Shown: one piece after another, positions 29,101-36,926 of the stretch
How the letters are laid out: the number at the start of each line of letters is the position of its first letter
How positions within the stretch are numbered: position 1 is the stretch's first letter
Assembly: GCF_040786285.1 (NCBI RefSeq)
Contig: NZ_JBFMKQ010000001.1
Span: 1,984,001 to 2,048,000, forward strand
Source: Aquimarina sp040786285
GTDB taxonomy: Bacteria; Bacteroidota; Bacteroidia; Flavobacteriales; Flavobacteriaceae
Direction of reading: 5' to 3'
DNA length: 64,000 nt
Position numbers and translations under genes: made by a program
Notes under the pieces: model-generated
The model's input: only the letters and a program-made list of their open reading frames with translations
Told to the model about the DNA's origin: nothing
Database searches by the model: none

Positions 29101-29694
29101 GATTCAAATATTTTTGCAATAGGAGAGATTGCGGAATTCGAAGGGAATCTATATGGCATAACCGCAGCCGCAGAGCAACAAGCAGATATAGTAGCAAAGT
29201 ATTTACTAGGTGATTTCAGTGCGATATATCGTGGTTCGGTTTTTATGAATATTCTCAAATTTGAAAACCTGGATCTTTGTAGTGTTGGTAACATAGATGT
29301 TCCAAAGAATGATCTCTCTTTTGAAGAAGTCATTTTTATGGATGTTAGAAAGCGTTTTTATAAAAAATGCATAGTAAAAGACGATAGATTGGTGGGTGCA
29401 ATTTTGATGGGAGATAAAAAGGAGTTTGCAGATTTTAAACGCTTAATTGAAGATAAAATTGAACTATCAGAAAAACGCGAAGAACTGCTACGATCCTCTC
29501 AACCGGGAGAACCAGTTTTGGGAAAACTTATCTGCTCTTGTAGTCAGGTAGGAGAAGGAAACCTGGAACAGGTTATCAAATCAGGATGTGAAGACTTCTC
29601 AGAGCTTTGTACTGCCACAGGGGCGGGCTTAGGTTGTGGAAGCTGTAAACCCGAAGTAAAAGAAGTACTTAATAATGTTATACAATTAGCGTAA
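26173..29694 (+). CDS. Assimilatory nitrate reductase fused to a NAD(P)H-type flavoprotein and BFD iron-sulfur domain
   Basis: This 1173-residue protein has three parts. Residues 1-700 are a molybdopterin bis-MGD oxidoreductase with [4Fe-4S] ligands Cys11, Cys14, Cys18 and Cys46, 'NIDTNSRLCMSSAVVGYKQ' near the Mo site and a C-terminal molydopterin-binding part ('TTGRVRDQWHTRTKTGKV'). Residues about 705-1100 are a pyridine-nucleotide disulfide reductase like NirB's N-terminus ('CIIGAGTAAYRFIQ', 'LMATGSRAFVPK', 'TIVGGGLLGLELAAAL'). The last 55 residues are a BFD-type [2Fe-2S] domain ('ICSCSQVGEGN', 'GAGLGCGSCKPEV'). The fusion suggests a self-contained enzyme taking electrons from NAD(P)H to reduce nitrate. 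The next gene starts 2 bp later. Confidence 0.94.
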   Translation: MSAFKSYKTTCSYCGVGCGIIANKDAKGVITVKGDPDHPVNKGMLCSKGMNLHHVVQDKSDRILYPEMRWSKGHERQRVSWDQAFDRATAVFNTMIKKYGADSVGFYVSGQCLTEEYYLVNKLAKGFIGTNNIDTNSRLCMSSAVVGYKQALGEDSVPIAYEDIELADCFMIAGANPAWCHPILYRRIEAHKEKNPNTKIIVVDPRRTQSCDIADLHLQILPGTDVVLYNAIAKRLIDRKKIDKNFIANHTDNFGVLKESVQSTSLTEAAKICGITVAGIKKAASYISDAKGFITLWAMGLNQSSIGVNKNNALLNLSLLTGHIGKPGSGPFSLTGQPNAMGGREVGGMANLLAVHKDLGNAEHRREVANYWGGKEISPKPGLTATEMFDALESGKLKAVWIICTNPLVSLPNANKVEKALKNAKFVIVQDISHRSETTEYADLVLPAAGWAEKEGTMTNSERRITYLNKVVDPPGEALPDAEILWNFARKMGYRGFDYNSVEEVYKEHCTLTKGTNIDISGLSYARLKTEGSFQWPVPDNNHLGTPRLFEDKKFYTDTRNAKFVVPRFTKPTSELLTEKHPLILTTGRVRDQWHTRTKTGKVNRLLTHVPDPYLEMNQVDAFLRKLRDGDIAIVESKRGKVQVKIKVSDTITKGVVFLPMHWGKVLGNDYGRANNLTTSIIDPISKEPDFKFSAVQVSKYKKSKQKICIIGAGTAAYRFIQTYREYNTEDEIVVFSKEPYPFYNRVLLPEYVSEELTWAQLQKMREGSMESLNVTLSTSNPIEEINREEKYIVDSKGEKHTYDVILMATGSRAFVPKEVPIHLSGRFTMRDRGDADKLKTYLNQTGLPENEQHVTIVGGGLLGLELAAALRKKEVKITIVQRGNRLMERQLDIVASRLLAEDVREKGMQIHFDNEVDTVFNQDAGDLVVNLKSGKSFNCNAVVYSIGTIPNIDLAKKMGVDCRRGIMVNQYLQSSDSNIFAIGEIAEFEGNLYGITAAAEQQADIVAKYLLGDFSAIYRGSVFMNILKFENLDLCSVGNIDVPKNDLSFEEVIFMDVRKRFYKKCIVKDDRLVGAILMGDKKEFADFKRLIEDKIELSEKREELLRSSQPGEPVLGKLICSCSQVGEGNLEQVIKSGCEDFSELCTATGAGLGCGSCKPEVKEVLNNVIQLA

Positions 29695-29696
29695 TC

Positions 29697-31139
29697 ATGA
29701 AAAGAGAACACGATTTGCAGAGAGTAGATGTTAAAGGTGGTGTTTTATCTCCTATAGAATTACAGCATATTATTGATTATGCTCAAGATTTAGGGTTAGA
29801 TACATTTTATTTTGGTTCTAGACAAGACATTATTTTCCCGTTAAATAACAATAAAGGAAACATGATTACTTCTCATAATTCCTTTGATTCCTCGTTCTTT
29901 GCTTCAGAAAAACAGCAAAATATTAGTAGCTCCTATGTTTCTATTGATATTTTTAATGCTACTGTATGGCTACGAGGAACAACCTATTTGTATATTCTAG
30001 AAGAGTTTAGCTATACACCAGAATTAAAAATTAATATAACCGATCCTAAACAACAAATAGTTCCATTGTTTTCTGGAGACTTAAATTTTATAGCGTCTCC
30101 TCATGAAGATTATTGGTATCTGTTTTTGAAGTTACCGGATTGGGAAGAAATGTATTATCCTGTGCTTATTTATACCTGGGATATTGCAAAAATAGCAAAG
30201 GCCATTGAGGAAGTATATCAAGAATTGAATAACGTAGAAGAGCTTTTTCAATTCCTGAATGAAAGTTTGGACACCAATAATAGAGTAATAGAGAAACCAC
30301 TTAAGGTTGACTTTAATCCTTTTCCATACTATGAAGGGATGAATAAAATGGGAGTGAATCAATATTGGTTAGGATTATATTGGCGGAATAATCAATATGA
30401 CTTGAAGTTTTTAAAAGTACTTTGTGAATTTTGTATCGAGCATAGAATTGGTAAGATATGTTTGACTCCATGGAAATCTTTTATACTTAAAGGAATCCCA
30501 AGAGAAAGTAAATTGGCCTTAGAGAAACTACTTGGACAATTTGGGATAAATGTTCGTCATTCTGCCTTAGAACTAAATTGGCACTTGCCAGTTAATAATA
30601 AAAAGACATTAGATCTTAAAAAGTTTTTGGTCATGAACTTTGATCAAAACGATATAAGTACTTATGGTTTGACATTTGGGATTACAACAAATCGAAGAAA
30701 AAAAAGATATTTCACCTCTGTGGTAATAGAGGAAAATAAAACACCAGAAGTTATTCGAGATTTTGTGGTGAGACCAACATACAATGTATTGTATGCAAAA
30801 AACTTTAATCCAAATACACGACAGTATATTGTATATGCGCAGGATATTGATCAAATGGACTTGCCTGGATTATTGCTTGAACTTACAAAAACCTATTTTC
30901 TAAACTTAGGAACAGAAGAGGATGATCAAACCGTTGGAGGTTTGGTAGAAAAAGAAACGCTCGAGATAGAAGTTTATCAATGTCGGGATTGCCATACCAT
31001 CTACGATGCTTCTGTAGGAGATGTTGTGAATAATATTCCCGAAGGAATAGATTTCGTTGAACTGCCAGATGATTATTCCTGTGCTCTTTGCGATGCTTCT
31101 AAAAATGATTTTGAGAAAATTATTATTGAAGTTGTTTAG
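29697..31139 (+). CDS. Nitrite/sulfite-reductase-fold protein with C-terminal rubredoxin
   Basis: The 480 residues begin with a ferredoxin-like half domain as in NIR/SIR proteins ('LSPIELQHIIDYAQDLGLDTFYFGSRQDIIFP'). A second copy occurs in the middle ('IGKICLTPWKSFILKG', matching the family's 'RLTPWQ' strand). The cysteine clusters that bind siroheme and [4Fe-4S] in true nitrite or sulfite reductases are absent. Residues about 430-475 are a rubredoxin with paired cysteines 'CRDC' and 'CALC'. It starts 2 bp after the nitrate reductase stop, so the two are made together. An electron-transfer or chaperone role for nitrate reductase is possible; this is inference. Confidence 0.75.
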   Translation: MKREHDLQRVDVKGGVLSPIELQHIIDYAQDLGLDTFYFGSRQDIIFPLNNNKGNMITSHNSFDSSFFASEKQQNISSSYVSIDIFNATVWLRGTTYLYILEEFSYTPELKINITDPKQQIVPLFSGDLNFIASPHEDYWYLFLKLPDWEEMYYPVLIYTWDIAKIAKAIEEVYQELNNVEELFQFLNESLDTNNRVIEKPLKVDFNPFPYYEGMNKMGVNQYWLGLYWRNNQYDLKFLKVLCEFCIEHRIGKICLTPWKSFILKGIPRESKLALEKLLGQFGINVRHSALELNWHLPVNNKKTLDLKKFLVMNFDQNDISTYGLTFGITTNRRKKRYFTSVVIEENKTPEVIRDFVVRPTYNVLYAKNFNPNTRQYIVYAQDIDQMDLPGLLLELTKTYFLNLGTEEDDQTVGGLVEKETLEIEVYQCRDCHTIYDASVGDVVNNIPEGIDFVELPDDYSCALCDASKNDFEKIIIEVV

Positions 31140-31246
31140 AGTTTAGAATCGTAAAAAAGGTAGTTGTTTTTATTGGTATTAAATTATAATAGAGTTTGTT
31201 TCATGCTCAAAATTTTAAATAGTATTAGTAACCAAATTTTATGCTT

Positions 31247-31570
31247 ATGAATATTGAAGAGTTAATTATGGCGTCAATAGCAGAGTTCTTAGACGTAGAG
31301 GTGCATAGGGACACAGAAACCTTAGATTTGTCATCAAAAATAGAAATTGTTCAGAAAAGAATAGCAGATAAAGTAAAAAATAGCCCTAATGCTATCTTGT
31401 CTAAAAATGGATCGATGGACTACGAATATGAAATGTTTTTTAGAAGTAATCCTAATGATAGAATAAAGATAGACGGCTGGATACCTATAAAAACTGATAA
31501 AATTGGAAAATCTGATCAGATTTCTGAATATATAGAAATAGGTCTGTTGCGAAAAGTGGAAGCAAATTAG
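31247..31570 (+). CDS. Hypothetical protein, 107 residues
   Basis: I do not recognise this family. From the ATG at 31247 it reads MNIEELIMASIAEFLDVEV, followed by a charged helix ('SSKIEIVQKRIADKVKN') and a mixed region with 'YEYEMFFRSNPNDRIKIDGWIPIKTD'. It is soluble, with no signal peptide. A start two codons earlier (31241) is equally possible. It stands alone between the nitrate genes and a terminator at 31656. The absence of Cys and a plausible globular composition support a real small protein. Confidence 0.65.
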   Translation: MNIEELIMASIAEFLDVEVHRDTETLDLSSKIEIVQKRIADKVKNSPNAILSKNGSMDYEYEMFFRSNPNDRIKIDGWIPIKTDKIGKSDQISEYIEIGLLRKVEAN

Positions 31571-31655
31571 AGCTAACAAAAATTAGTTATTTGTACTTAG
31601 AGAATAATAGATGTAGTTGACATAAATAAACATATATAGTTAGTTTTAAGTTTTT

Positions 31656-31687
31656 CGATCACAGTAATTAATGTGATCGTTTTTTTA
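31656..31687 (+). terminator. Rho-independent terminator
   Basis: CGATCAC (31656-31662) pairs with GTGATCG (31673-31679), followed by eight T residues. It ends the transcript of the 107-residue gene and isolates the next promoter. Confidence 0.85.
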
Positions 31688-31713
31688 TTGTAATTTATAA
31701 TATTTTGTTAATT

Positions 31714-31746
31714 ATTTGGAACGATCATTCTGTTATAGTAAATTTG
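31714..31746 (+). promoter_or_regulatory. Promoter with TetR-type operator before the monooxygenase gene
   Basis: TTTGG at 31715-31719 could serve as a -33 element and TAAATTTG at 31739-31746 fits the -7 element. Between them, GGAACGATCATTCT (31718-31731) closely matches GGAACGATTGTTCT at 32323-32336 upstream of the TetR gene. The placement would block RNA polymerase when occupied. Confidence 0.65.
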
Positions 31747-31781
31747 TGCTCAAATAAGTATAAACATAAAGACAAAATAAA

Positions 31782-32243
31782 ATGAAAAATTTAATCAAAA
31801 ACCATTACAACAAAATCTTAGTACTTCCACTGGTTAGTTTAATCTTCTTATTTGTTGTATTCAGCTTTGGCATAAAGTCAAATAAAACTATTGTTCCAAA
31901 AAATGAAGCTCTGATCAGGGCTAATACTGATGTTTTTACAGTAATCAACGTAATAACACCTAAAGAAGGTCAGCAAGAAGAGATCGTTCAACTACTACAA
32001 AAAGGTATGACCGAAACAATGAGATATCAACCTGGTTTTGTATCTGCAAACATTCACAAAAGCCTGGATAGTGAGCATGTTGTTGTATACGCTCAATGGA
32101 AAGATGCTGCCTCACTTCAGCAAGCGGTACAACTTATTGAAGCGGGAAAAGCACCAAATATGCTAGAGGTTTTTAGCAATGCAACACCAGATTATCATCC
32201 TTACCAAGTGATTTCAGTTAATTTACCATCAAAAAAGCAATAA
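31782..32243 (+). CDS. Antibiotic biosynthesis monooxygenase (ABM)-domain protein, exported or membrane-anchored
   Basis: The 153 residues have an N-terminal hydrophobic segment (about 14-32, 'ILVLPLVSLIFLFVVFSFG'), then an ABM ferredoxin-like domain (about 50-145). That domain reads 'VFTVINVITPKEGQQEEIVQLLQKGMTETMRYQPGFVSANIHKSLDSEHVVVYAQWKD', the typical small monooxygenase layout. Family members act on quinols or polyketides or degrade haem. The putative membrane anchor is unusual for this domain. It shares an operator-like motif with the TetR gene that follows, so it is probably induced by a small toxic molecule that the regulator senses. Confidence 0.82.
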   Translation: MKNLIKNHYNKILVLPLVSLIFLFVVFSFGIKSNKTIVPKNEALIRANTDVFTVINVITPKEGQQEEIVQLLQKGMTETMRYQPGFVSANIHKSLDSEHVVVYAQWKDAASLQQAVQLIEAGKAPNMLEVFSNATPDYHPYQVISVNLPSKKQ

Positions 32244-32322
32244 TTTATTACAGGTTCTTAAATTCTTATGAGCAAAATTATTAGGCTTTTGATTTGAAAA
32301 ACTATTTTTTTTAACTAATTTT

Positions 32323-32336
32323 GGAACGATTGTTCT
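32323..32336. promoter_or_regulatory. TetR-type operator upstream of the TetR gene
   Basis: GGAACGATTGTTCT contains the inverted pair GAAC/GTTC around GATT. It matches the site before the monooxygenase gene at 12 of 14 positions. Autoregulation by the TetR protein is inferred. Confidence 0.65.
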
Positions 32337-32341
32337 AATAT

Positions 32342-32377
32342 AAAACCGATTGAACTTCTAAAGCTTCAATCGGTTTT
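32342..32377. terminator. 13-bp hairpin between operator and TetR start
   Basis: AAAACCGATTGAA (32342-32354) pairs perfectly with TTCAATCGGTTTT (32365-32377) across a 10-nt loop, ending 15 bp before the tetR ATG. A3/T4 flanks make it look like a bidirectional terminator. Its position inside the likely tetR leader is unusual: it either ends the upstream transcript or limits tetR expression. Confidence 0.6.
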
Positions 32378-32392
32378 GAAATACTATATTGT

Positions 32393-32974
32393 ATGCCACG
32401 TGTAAAACTATTTGATGAAGAAGAAGTTCTTGAAAAAGCAATGAAATTATTTTGGAAGCAGGGTTTTTATGCTACTTCTATGCAAGATTTAGTAAATGAA
32501 CTAGGAATTAATAGGGCTAGTATATATGATACCTATGGTGATAAAAAGAAATTGTTTTTAAAAGCATTTAGTTTGTATAGAAAAACTTCTAGGACAATGC
32601 TCAAAACTTTTTTATACTCGCATTCTTCTGTCAAAAAAGGATTTCTTGAATTGTTTCTATTGGCTGTTGATGATGGTATTGAAGATAAAGAAAGAAAAGG
32701 TTGTTTTGTCGTTAATTCAACAACAGAATTAGCATCTGAAGATGAAATTATTTTCGAAATCATAAAAGAAAACAAGCAAGTTTTTGAAGAATTATTCTAT
32801 GATCATTTAAAGTTAGGCGTAACTCGAGGTGAAATTGATGAAAATAAAGATATAAGAGCAATAGCTTCTTTTTTGTTTATATTTAATAATGGATTAAAAG
32901 TTATGCTTAAAGCTGGATCATCAAGAGAAGAATTAAAAAGCACGGTGAATCTGGCTTTGTCCATTCTTGATTAG
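32393..32974 (+). CDS. TetR/AcrR-family transcriptional regulator
   Basis: The 193 residues carry a classic TetR helix-turn-helix at 10-55 ('EEVLEKAMKLFWKQGFYATSMQDLVNELGINRASIYDTYGDKKKLF'). The C-terminal helical ligand-binding domain has 'KGCFVVNSTTELA', as in the AcrR group with a TetR_C_16/YxaF-like tail. It probably represses its own gene and the monooxygenase through the two GGAACGAT sites. Ligand unknown. Confidence 0.92.
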   Translation: MPRVKLFDEEEVLEKAMKLFWKQGFYATSMQDLVNELGINRASIYDTYGDKKKLFLKAFSLYRKTSRTMLKTFLYSHSSVKKGFLELFLLAVDDGIEDKERKGCFVVNSTTELASEDEIIFEIIKENKQVFEELFYDHLKLGVTRGEIDENKDIRAIASFLFIFNNGLKVMLKAGSSREELKSTVNLALSILD

Positions 32975-32983
32975 TACAATTGA

Positions 32984-33496
32984 TTACCAGTGAAAATCCC
33001 TGTCTTTTATTTTAATTTGCTCTGTTACAAAGGTGTCTATAAAGATGCTTTCTGATGAAAATTGTTTATGTCTATATTGTAGCTGTAATGTGTCTTCTGT
33101 TATTTTAAGTATTTTAAAAAACTTATACTTTTTTTTGATATTCATTACTTGGGGCAGTTGATCACTAACCCACTTTATATATGATTTTCCTTTTTTATTG
33201 GTAATAATTTCCCAGTTTCCCGAAAGTGAAGGCCCACAGTTTTCATGATCCTCACTATTATCTTTTATAGTCATATCTGGCCGATATGTAATTCGGTATG
33301 AAAGGAAACAACCACGCATATTCATACGAATACCATCATTATAGCGCCAGGCTATTTTCCAGTTTTTTCCTAACTCTCCAGACAATAGTTTTATAGCGTT
33401 TTCGGGCAATTTATAGGGTTCTTTTTGAGTGTTTGAACACGATACTGTTCCTATGACTATTAGAACTATAAATAGAATTTTGAAAAGTGTTTTCAT
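32984..33496 (-). CDS. Hypothetical lipoprotein, lipocalin-like
   Basis: The 170 residues start with a lipoprotein signal (MKTLFKILFIVLIVIGTVSC, Cys20). The rest is mostly beta: 'NWKIAWRYNDGIRMNMRGCFLSYRITYRPDMTIKDNSEDHENCGPSLSGNWEI' resembles the small lipocalin-like lipoproteins frequent in Flavobacteriaceae. There is no known function. It converges on the TetR gene with 10 bp between the stops. Confidence 0.78.
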   Translation of the reverse strand: MKTLFKILFIVLIVIGTVSCSNTQKEPYKLPENAIKLLSGELGKNWKIAWRYNDGIRMNMRGCFLSYRITYRPDMTIKDNSEDHENCGPSLSGNWEIITNKKGKSYIKWVSDQLPQVMNIKKKYKFFKILKITEDTLQLQYRHKQFSSESIFIDTFVTEQIKIKDRDFHW

Positions 33497-33647
33497 AATG
33501 GTTTGTTGGTCAAGATAAGAGTATCAAAAATCATACCTCCAAACCCAAATAGATCGTAATTGTTAATACTTATGTGTAAAAGTATTCGGTCTATTTTGAA
33601 TAAGAATCTATTTAAAATTTATTTTAGCCTTGTTAATTATTTATAAT

Positions 33648-33836
33648 ATGACAGAATACGTGCTTTTGACAGACGATGAAAATTATTTTGTAGAATACCT
33701 AATTGGAGAACTTGTGTTATCTAATAGTATAAGTGAAGCTATGAAATTTAATGATGAAAATATTGCCTTGCGTTTTAAACAGATGCTACATAGTTCTTGT
33801 AAACTCACTACAAGTGTAAATACCTATATTCAATAA
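33648..33836 (+). CDS. Hypothetical small protein, 62 residues
   Basis: From the ATG at 33648 it reads MTEYVLLTDDENYFVEYLIG, then a helical region with 'SEAMKFNDENIALRFKQML'. It is acidic, soluble, lacks Cys pairs and has no GG leader. A TTG six codons earlier is in frame but less likely. I do not recognise it. It stands alone between convergent neighbours, and the amino-acid composition is reasonable, so I lean towards a real gene. Confidence 0.55.
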   Translation: MTEYVLLTDDENYFVEYLIGELVLSNSISEAMKFNDENIALRFKQMLHSSCKLTTSVNTYIQ

Positions 33837-33871
33837 TTTTTTTTAAAAAAAGGAGGGAAGAGTGATTTGTT

Positions 33872-35326
33872 TTAACCTCCAATCAATCTAAAAATATAAT
33901 CAAGTTGAGGATCTTTACCTTTGATTAAATCCTCTATTGAAAGTTTAATATGCTTGTCGGGAGGTACACCTGATCCTTTAGGAATAGTTTTATCTTTTAC
34001 ATAATTGCTTATTTTCTCCATCGACATGACCATGCTAATTTTGGAGTTCGGGAATTCGTAATACACAGGAAACTCTCCATTAAGAAAATAATATCCGCCT
34101 CCCGTTTCTTCTCCTATTAAGGTCATATCGGGATCATTTTTTACATTCAAAGTAAAAGTAGATCCTGCAGAAAACGTTGCGCCACCAGCTAAAACATAGA
34201 CCTTACCCTTAAATCTGTTTTTGTCTGGCACCATGATAGTTTCCATATCATCAAAAGTAAGTTTCCAACCATCATATATAGGATGATTTTCGAATTTTTC
34301 CTTCAAGAATTGTTTTTCATTTAAAAATGTCCTTGTTGCATATTCTCGTTCAGGAACAGAAAGGGAAATAACATATTCGCTGGTAATTTGCTTAAACACA
34401 TTCTTAGTAAGAAACGAGAATAAATGTATAGCATTTGGTCTAAAGCCTCCATCGTTATTTCGTACATCTATGATAAGATGTCGGACTTTTTTCTTATTAA
34501 TTTCTTTGAAAATTCTTGTTAGATTCGATTTAAAAATTCCAATATCTCCTCCAAAAGAATTTACAACCAGTATAGCCGTATTTAATTCATTTTTATAATA
34601 AACGAATGGATCTTTATTACCAATAAATTTATTGAAGAAGTCGAAACCATTTTTTTGTTTATGATATTGGGCAAAGTATGAGTTACGTTTGGTGTTTCTT
34701 AGTTTTACTTTGACGAAAGATTCGGCTATAACGGTCGTTTTTTTGTCCTCTCCAGCGGGTGTTGTGTATTCTACAATAAATTGTTTTTCTATACCATATT
34801 CATATGCGAAGTACAATCCAAACTTTAGTTCTATATTCCTATATTTTCCTGTAAGATTGTTTCCATCACTAGCGGCATATTTTTTTAATCGTTCGAGAAT
34901 TTTGGATACTTTTTTTCCATTGATTAATTTTATTTTTGAACCTACCGGAATTCCAAAATCATCGGTATCTGTGTATAAATTGGTATTTATAATTTTTAGA
35001 ATTAAAGGGAAATAATATTGATCACTTTTAATGCTATTGGGAGCAAAAAGCAAAAGATGGCCGTCTTTAATTGTGCTCGTAATTTGAAGCATCTTTTTAT
35101 ATAAATCAATATCTGTAGAATCGTTAGAAAGTGATTCTTTTGTAGTTTTAAAAAGATAATCTAAAGAATCTTGATTGATATATTCATAAAGGCTTGGATG
35201 CCCTTTTTTTAAGATACTCTCAAAAATTTTAAAATCTTCTTTGATACCAAGAGAATCTATAGGTTTTTGTGCTAATAACGTATGGATGTTTATCCCAATA
35301 AGTACAATAAATAGTATTCTCTGCAT
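33872..35326 (-). CDS. S41-family C-terminal-processing-like peptidase, secreted
   Basis: The 484 residues start with a signal peptide (about 1-19, 'ILFIVLIGINIHTLLAQ'). An N-terminal helical region (about 22-100) and a small PDZ-like or linker part precede the S41 catalytic domain (about 240-470). It contains 'LIIDVRNNDGGFRPNAIHLFSFL' and the nucleophile region 'VLAGGATFSAGSTFTLNVKND', then 'GEETGGGYYFLNGE'. Such lone S41 enzymes of Bacteroidota act in the periplasm or on the surface; the natural substrate is not known. It is a single-gene unit between small hypothetical genes. Confidence 0.9.
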   Translation of the reverse strand: MQRILFIVLIGINIHTLLAQKPIDSLGIKEDFKIFESILKKGHPSLYEYINQDSLDYLFKTTKESLSNDSTDIDLYKKMLQITSTIKDGHLLLFAPNSIKSDQYYFPLILKIINTNLYTDTDDFGIPVGSKIKLINGKKVSKILERLKKYAASDGNNLTGKYRNIELKFGLYFAYEYGIEKQFIVEYTTPAGEDKKTTVIAESFVKVKLRNTKRNSYFAQYHKQKNGFDFFNKFIGNKDPFVYYKNELNTAILVVNSFGGDIGIFKSNLTRIFKEINKKKVRHLIIDVRNNDGGFRPNAIHLFSFLTKNVFKQITSEYVISLSVPEREYATRTFLNEKQFLKEKFENHPIYDGWKLTFDDMETIMVPDKNRFKGKVYVLAGGATFSAGSTFTLNVKNDPDMTLIGEETGGGYYFLNGEFPVYYEFPNSKISMVMSMEKISNYVKDKTIPKGSGVPPDKHIKLSIEDLIKGKDPQLDYIFRLIGG

Positions 35327-35468
35327 TCTGTAATTCTGAAAAAAAAAGTAGTATTTCTATAATAATTAACTTATATGTATAGGATGATGTTGCAATATTT
35401 TGCTTTCCTTAAAGTAAAAATAATAAAATAGAAACACGAATACTACTTAGGTAGATGATAAATAAAAA

Positions 35469-35490
35469 AGAACACGCATATGCGTGTTCT
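35469..35490 (-). terminator. Terminator, 22-bp perfect palindrome
   Basis: AGAACACGCAT (35469-35479) and ATGCGTGTTCT (35480-35490) are exact inverse complements. On the minus strand this is followed by a T-rich tract (CTTTTTTATT). It ends the gene whose stop is at 35521. Confidence 0.85.
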
Positions 35491-35520
35491 CTGGTATCAG
35501 GATATTTCGTTTTTATATTG

Positions 35521-36810
35521 TTAATTTAGTTTTCGTAATTGTTTCTGTATTTTTTTGATAGCAGATTCAATAGATTTTTCGGGTTCGATAACATTGTATT
35601 CTCCCCAGAACTTAGGATCAGAAAATCCTGATGCTGCATCGCTAATAACTACAGATGATTTTAATCGGTCTTTTGGTTTAAGAGTCTCGTTTTCAATGTT
35701 CTTTTTCCAATCTGTGATTGCCATTTCAACATTTAGTTTGTATACCGAATTAAATAACTTCTTTTTCCAATTGATTTTGATGGCAAGATCTATTCTTCCG
35801 TAGCCATAGTGCCATTTACCATTACTTTGTCGGTAATCAATATTGTAAGTAGCTTCTGTTGGTTGTACTTTTGCATTTCTTGGTTTTTTTCGTACAAACA
35901 TTTTACTAACTTCTTCTTTGTTTTCCATGTTTAGACTATAGACAGCCTTGGTCATAGCCAGTGTTTCGGCATCAATATAGAGTTTCCCGAAATACATGGG
36001 TTCTTCTATATTAGGACGTTGTTTGAATTTTAAAACATAAATATATCGATCATTAATTTTAGTGGACTTGTCGAAACTAAACTCATAGGTCTGAATCATG
36101 TTATCTGTGAAAAGAATCTCAGGATTTTTCATTACATCGATATATAATGTGCTCGAAGGGCCTCCTTGTAGTTTTACAGTTAAGGTGTCTAATTTCTTGT
36201 AATCGGCACTTTTTCTAGCTCTAAACAGCTTAATAACGTCTGTTTTTGCCGAGACATACGGATTTTTATATACATCTACTACGGCTTCCGAAAGAGAGAC
36301 ATAACTTCTACGTTTTTTTATAGTTTCTCGGTAAAAGGCAGTCATAATAGTATTGTCGTTAAGGTAATTACTTCCTTTTTTCTTCATTACCGCACGAATT
36401 AGAGCTTCTGGATCTCTGGGATCAATATTAATTTCAGAGAGCTCGGTGACCGATAGGTCAAGTTTTATTTTTAGTTCATTTCCACCAAATTGTGAAAGAT
36501 TTATAGTTTTATCTCTATATCCTAAGTGAGAAATAGTGATTTTACCATCGGTCATATCTTTCGGAACTTTGAGTAAAAATTCTCCTTCATCATTGGTAAC
36601 TGTAGAGATATTGGTGTTATCAACAGTTATTGATGCAGATATAAGTTTTTGGTTGGTTTCGTTAGCTACTACGGTCCCTTTATATTCATTATAATTTGCA
36701 TCTTGTAGATAGGTAACAGCATGTATATTTATTGAATATCCAATAATGAAAAAGACAAACAATAATGAGGTCAGGTGTTTTTTGCAGAATAAAATACTTT
36801 TTTTGTTCAT
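35521..36810 (-). CDS. Carboxypeptidase-regulatory-like domain protein, secreted/outer-membrane associated
   Basis: The 429 residues have an N-terminal signal (about 10-32, 'HLTSLLFVFFIIGYSINIHA'). A CarboxypepD_reg-like beta domain follows (about 42-125, 'YKGTVVANETNQKLISASITVDNTNISTVTNDEGEFLLKVP', 'ISHLGYRDKTINLSQFGG'). The C-terminal beta-rich part (about 130-420, 'MTAFYRETIKKRRSYVSLSEAVVDVYKNPY') is typical of a widespread Bacteroidota family without assigned activity. It resembles the front of DUF5686 proteins but lacks their barrel. Envelope function is likely; specifics unknown. It has its own terminator. Confidence 0.82.
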   Translation of the reverse strand: MNKKSILFCKKHLTSLLFVFFIIGYSINIHAVTYLQDANYNEYKGTVVANETNQKLISASITVDNTNISTVTNDEGEFLLKVPKDMTDGKITISHLGYRDKTINLSQFGGNELKIKLDLSVTELSEINIDPRDPEALIRAVMKKKGSNYLNDNTIMTAFYRETIKKRRSYVSLSEAVVDVYKNPYVSAKTDVIKLFRARKSADYKKLDTLTVKLQGGPSSTLYIDVMKNPEILFTDNMIQTYEFSFDKSTKINDRYIYVLKFKQRPNIEEPMYFGKLYIDAETLAMTKAVYSLNMENKEEVSKMFVRKKPRNAKVQPTEATYNIDYRQSNGKWHYGYGRIDLAIKINWKKKLFNSVYKLNVEMAITDWKKNIENETLKPKDRLKSSVVISDAASGFSDPKFWGEYNVIEPEKSIESAIKKIQKQLRKLN

Positions 36811-36926
36811 CGCTCGAGTTTTTTTAGTTTAAATTCTCATCAAAGAGCTTATCATACAAGGTAATGAATTTTATCTAATTATTTTATCTGTATTTATGAA
36901 AATGGCGCGTTTTTGGTTATTCTGAA

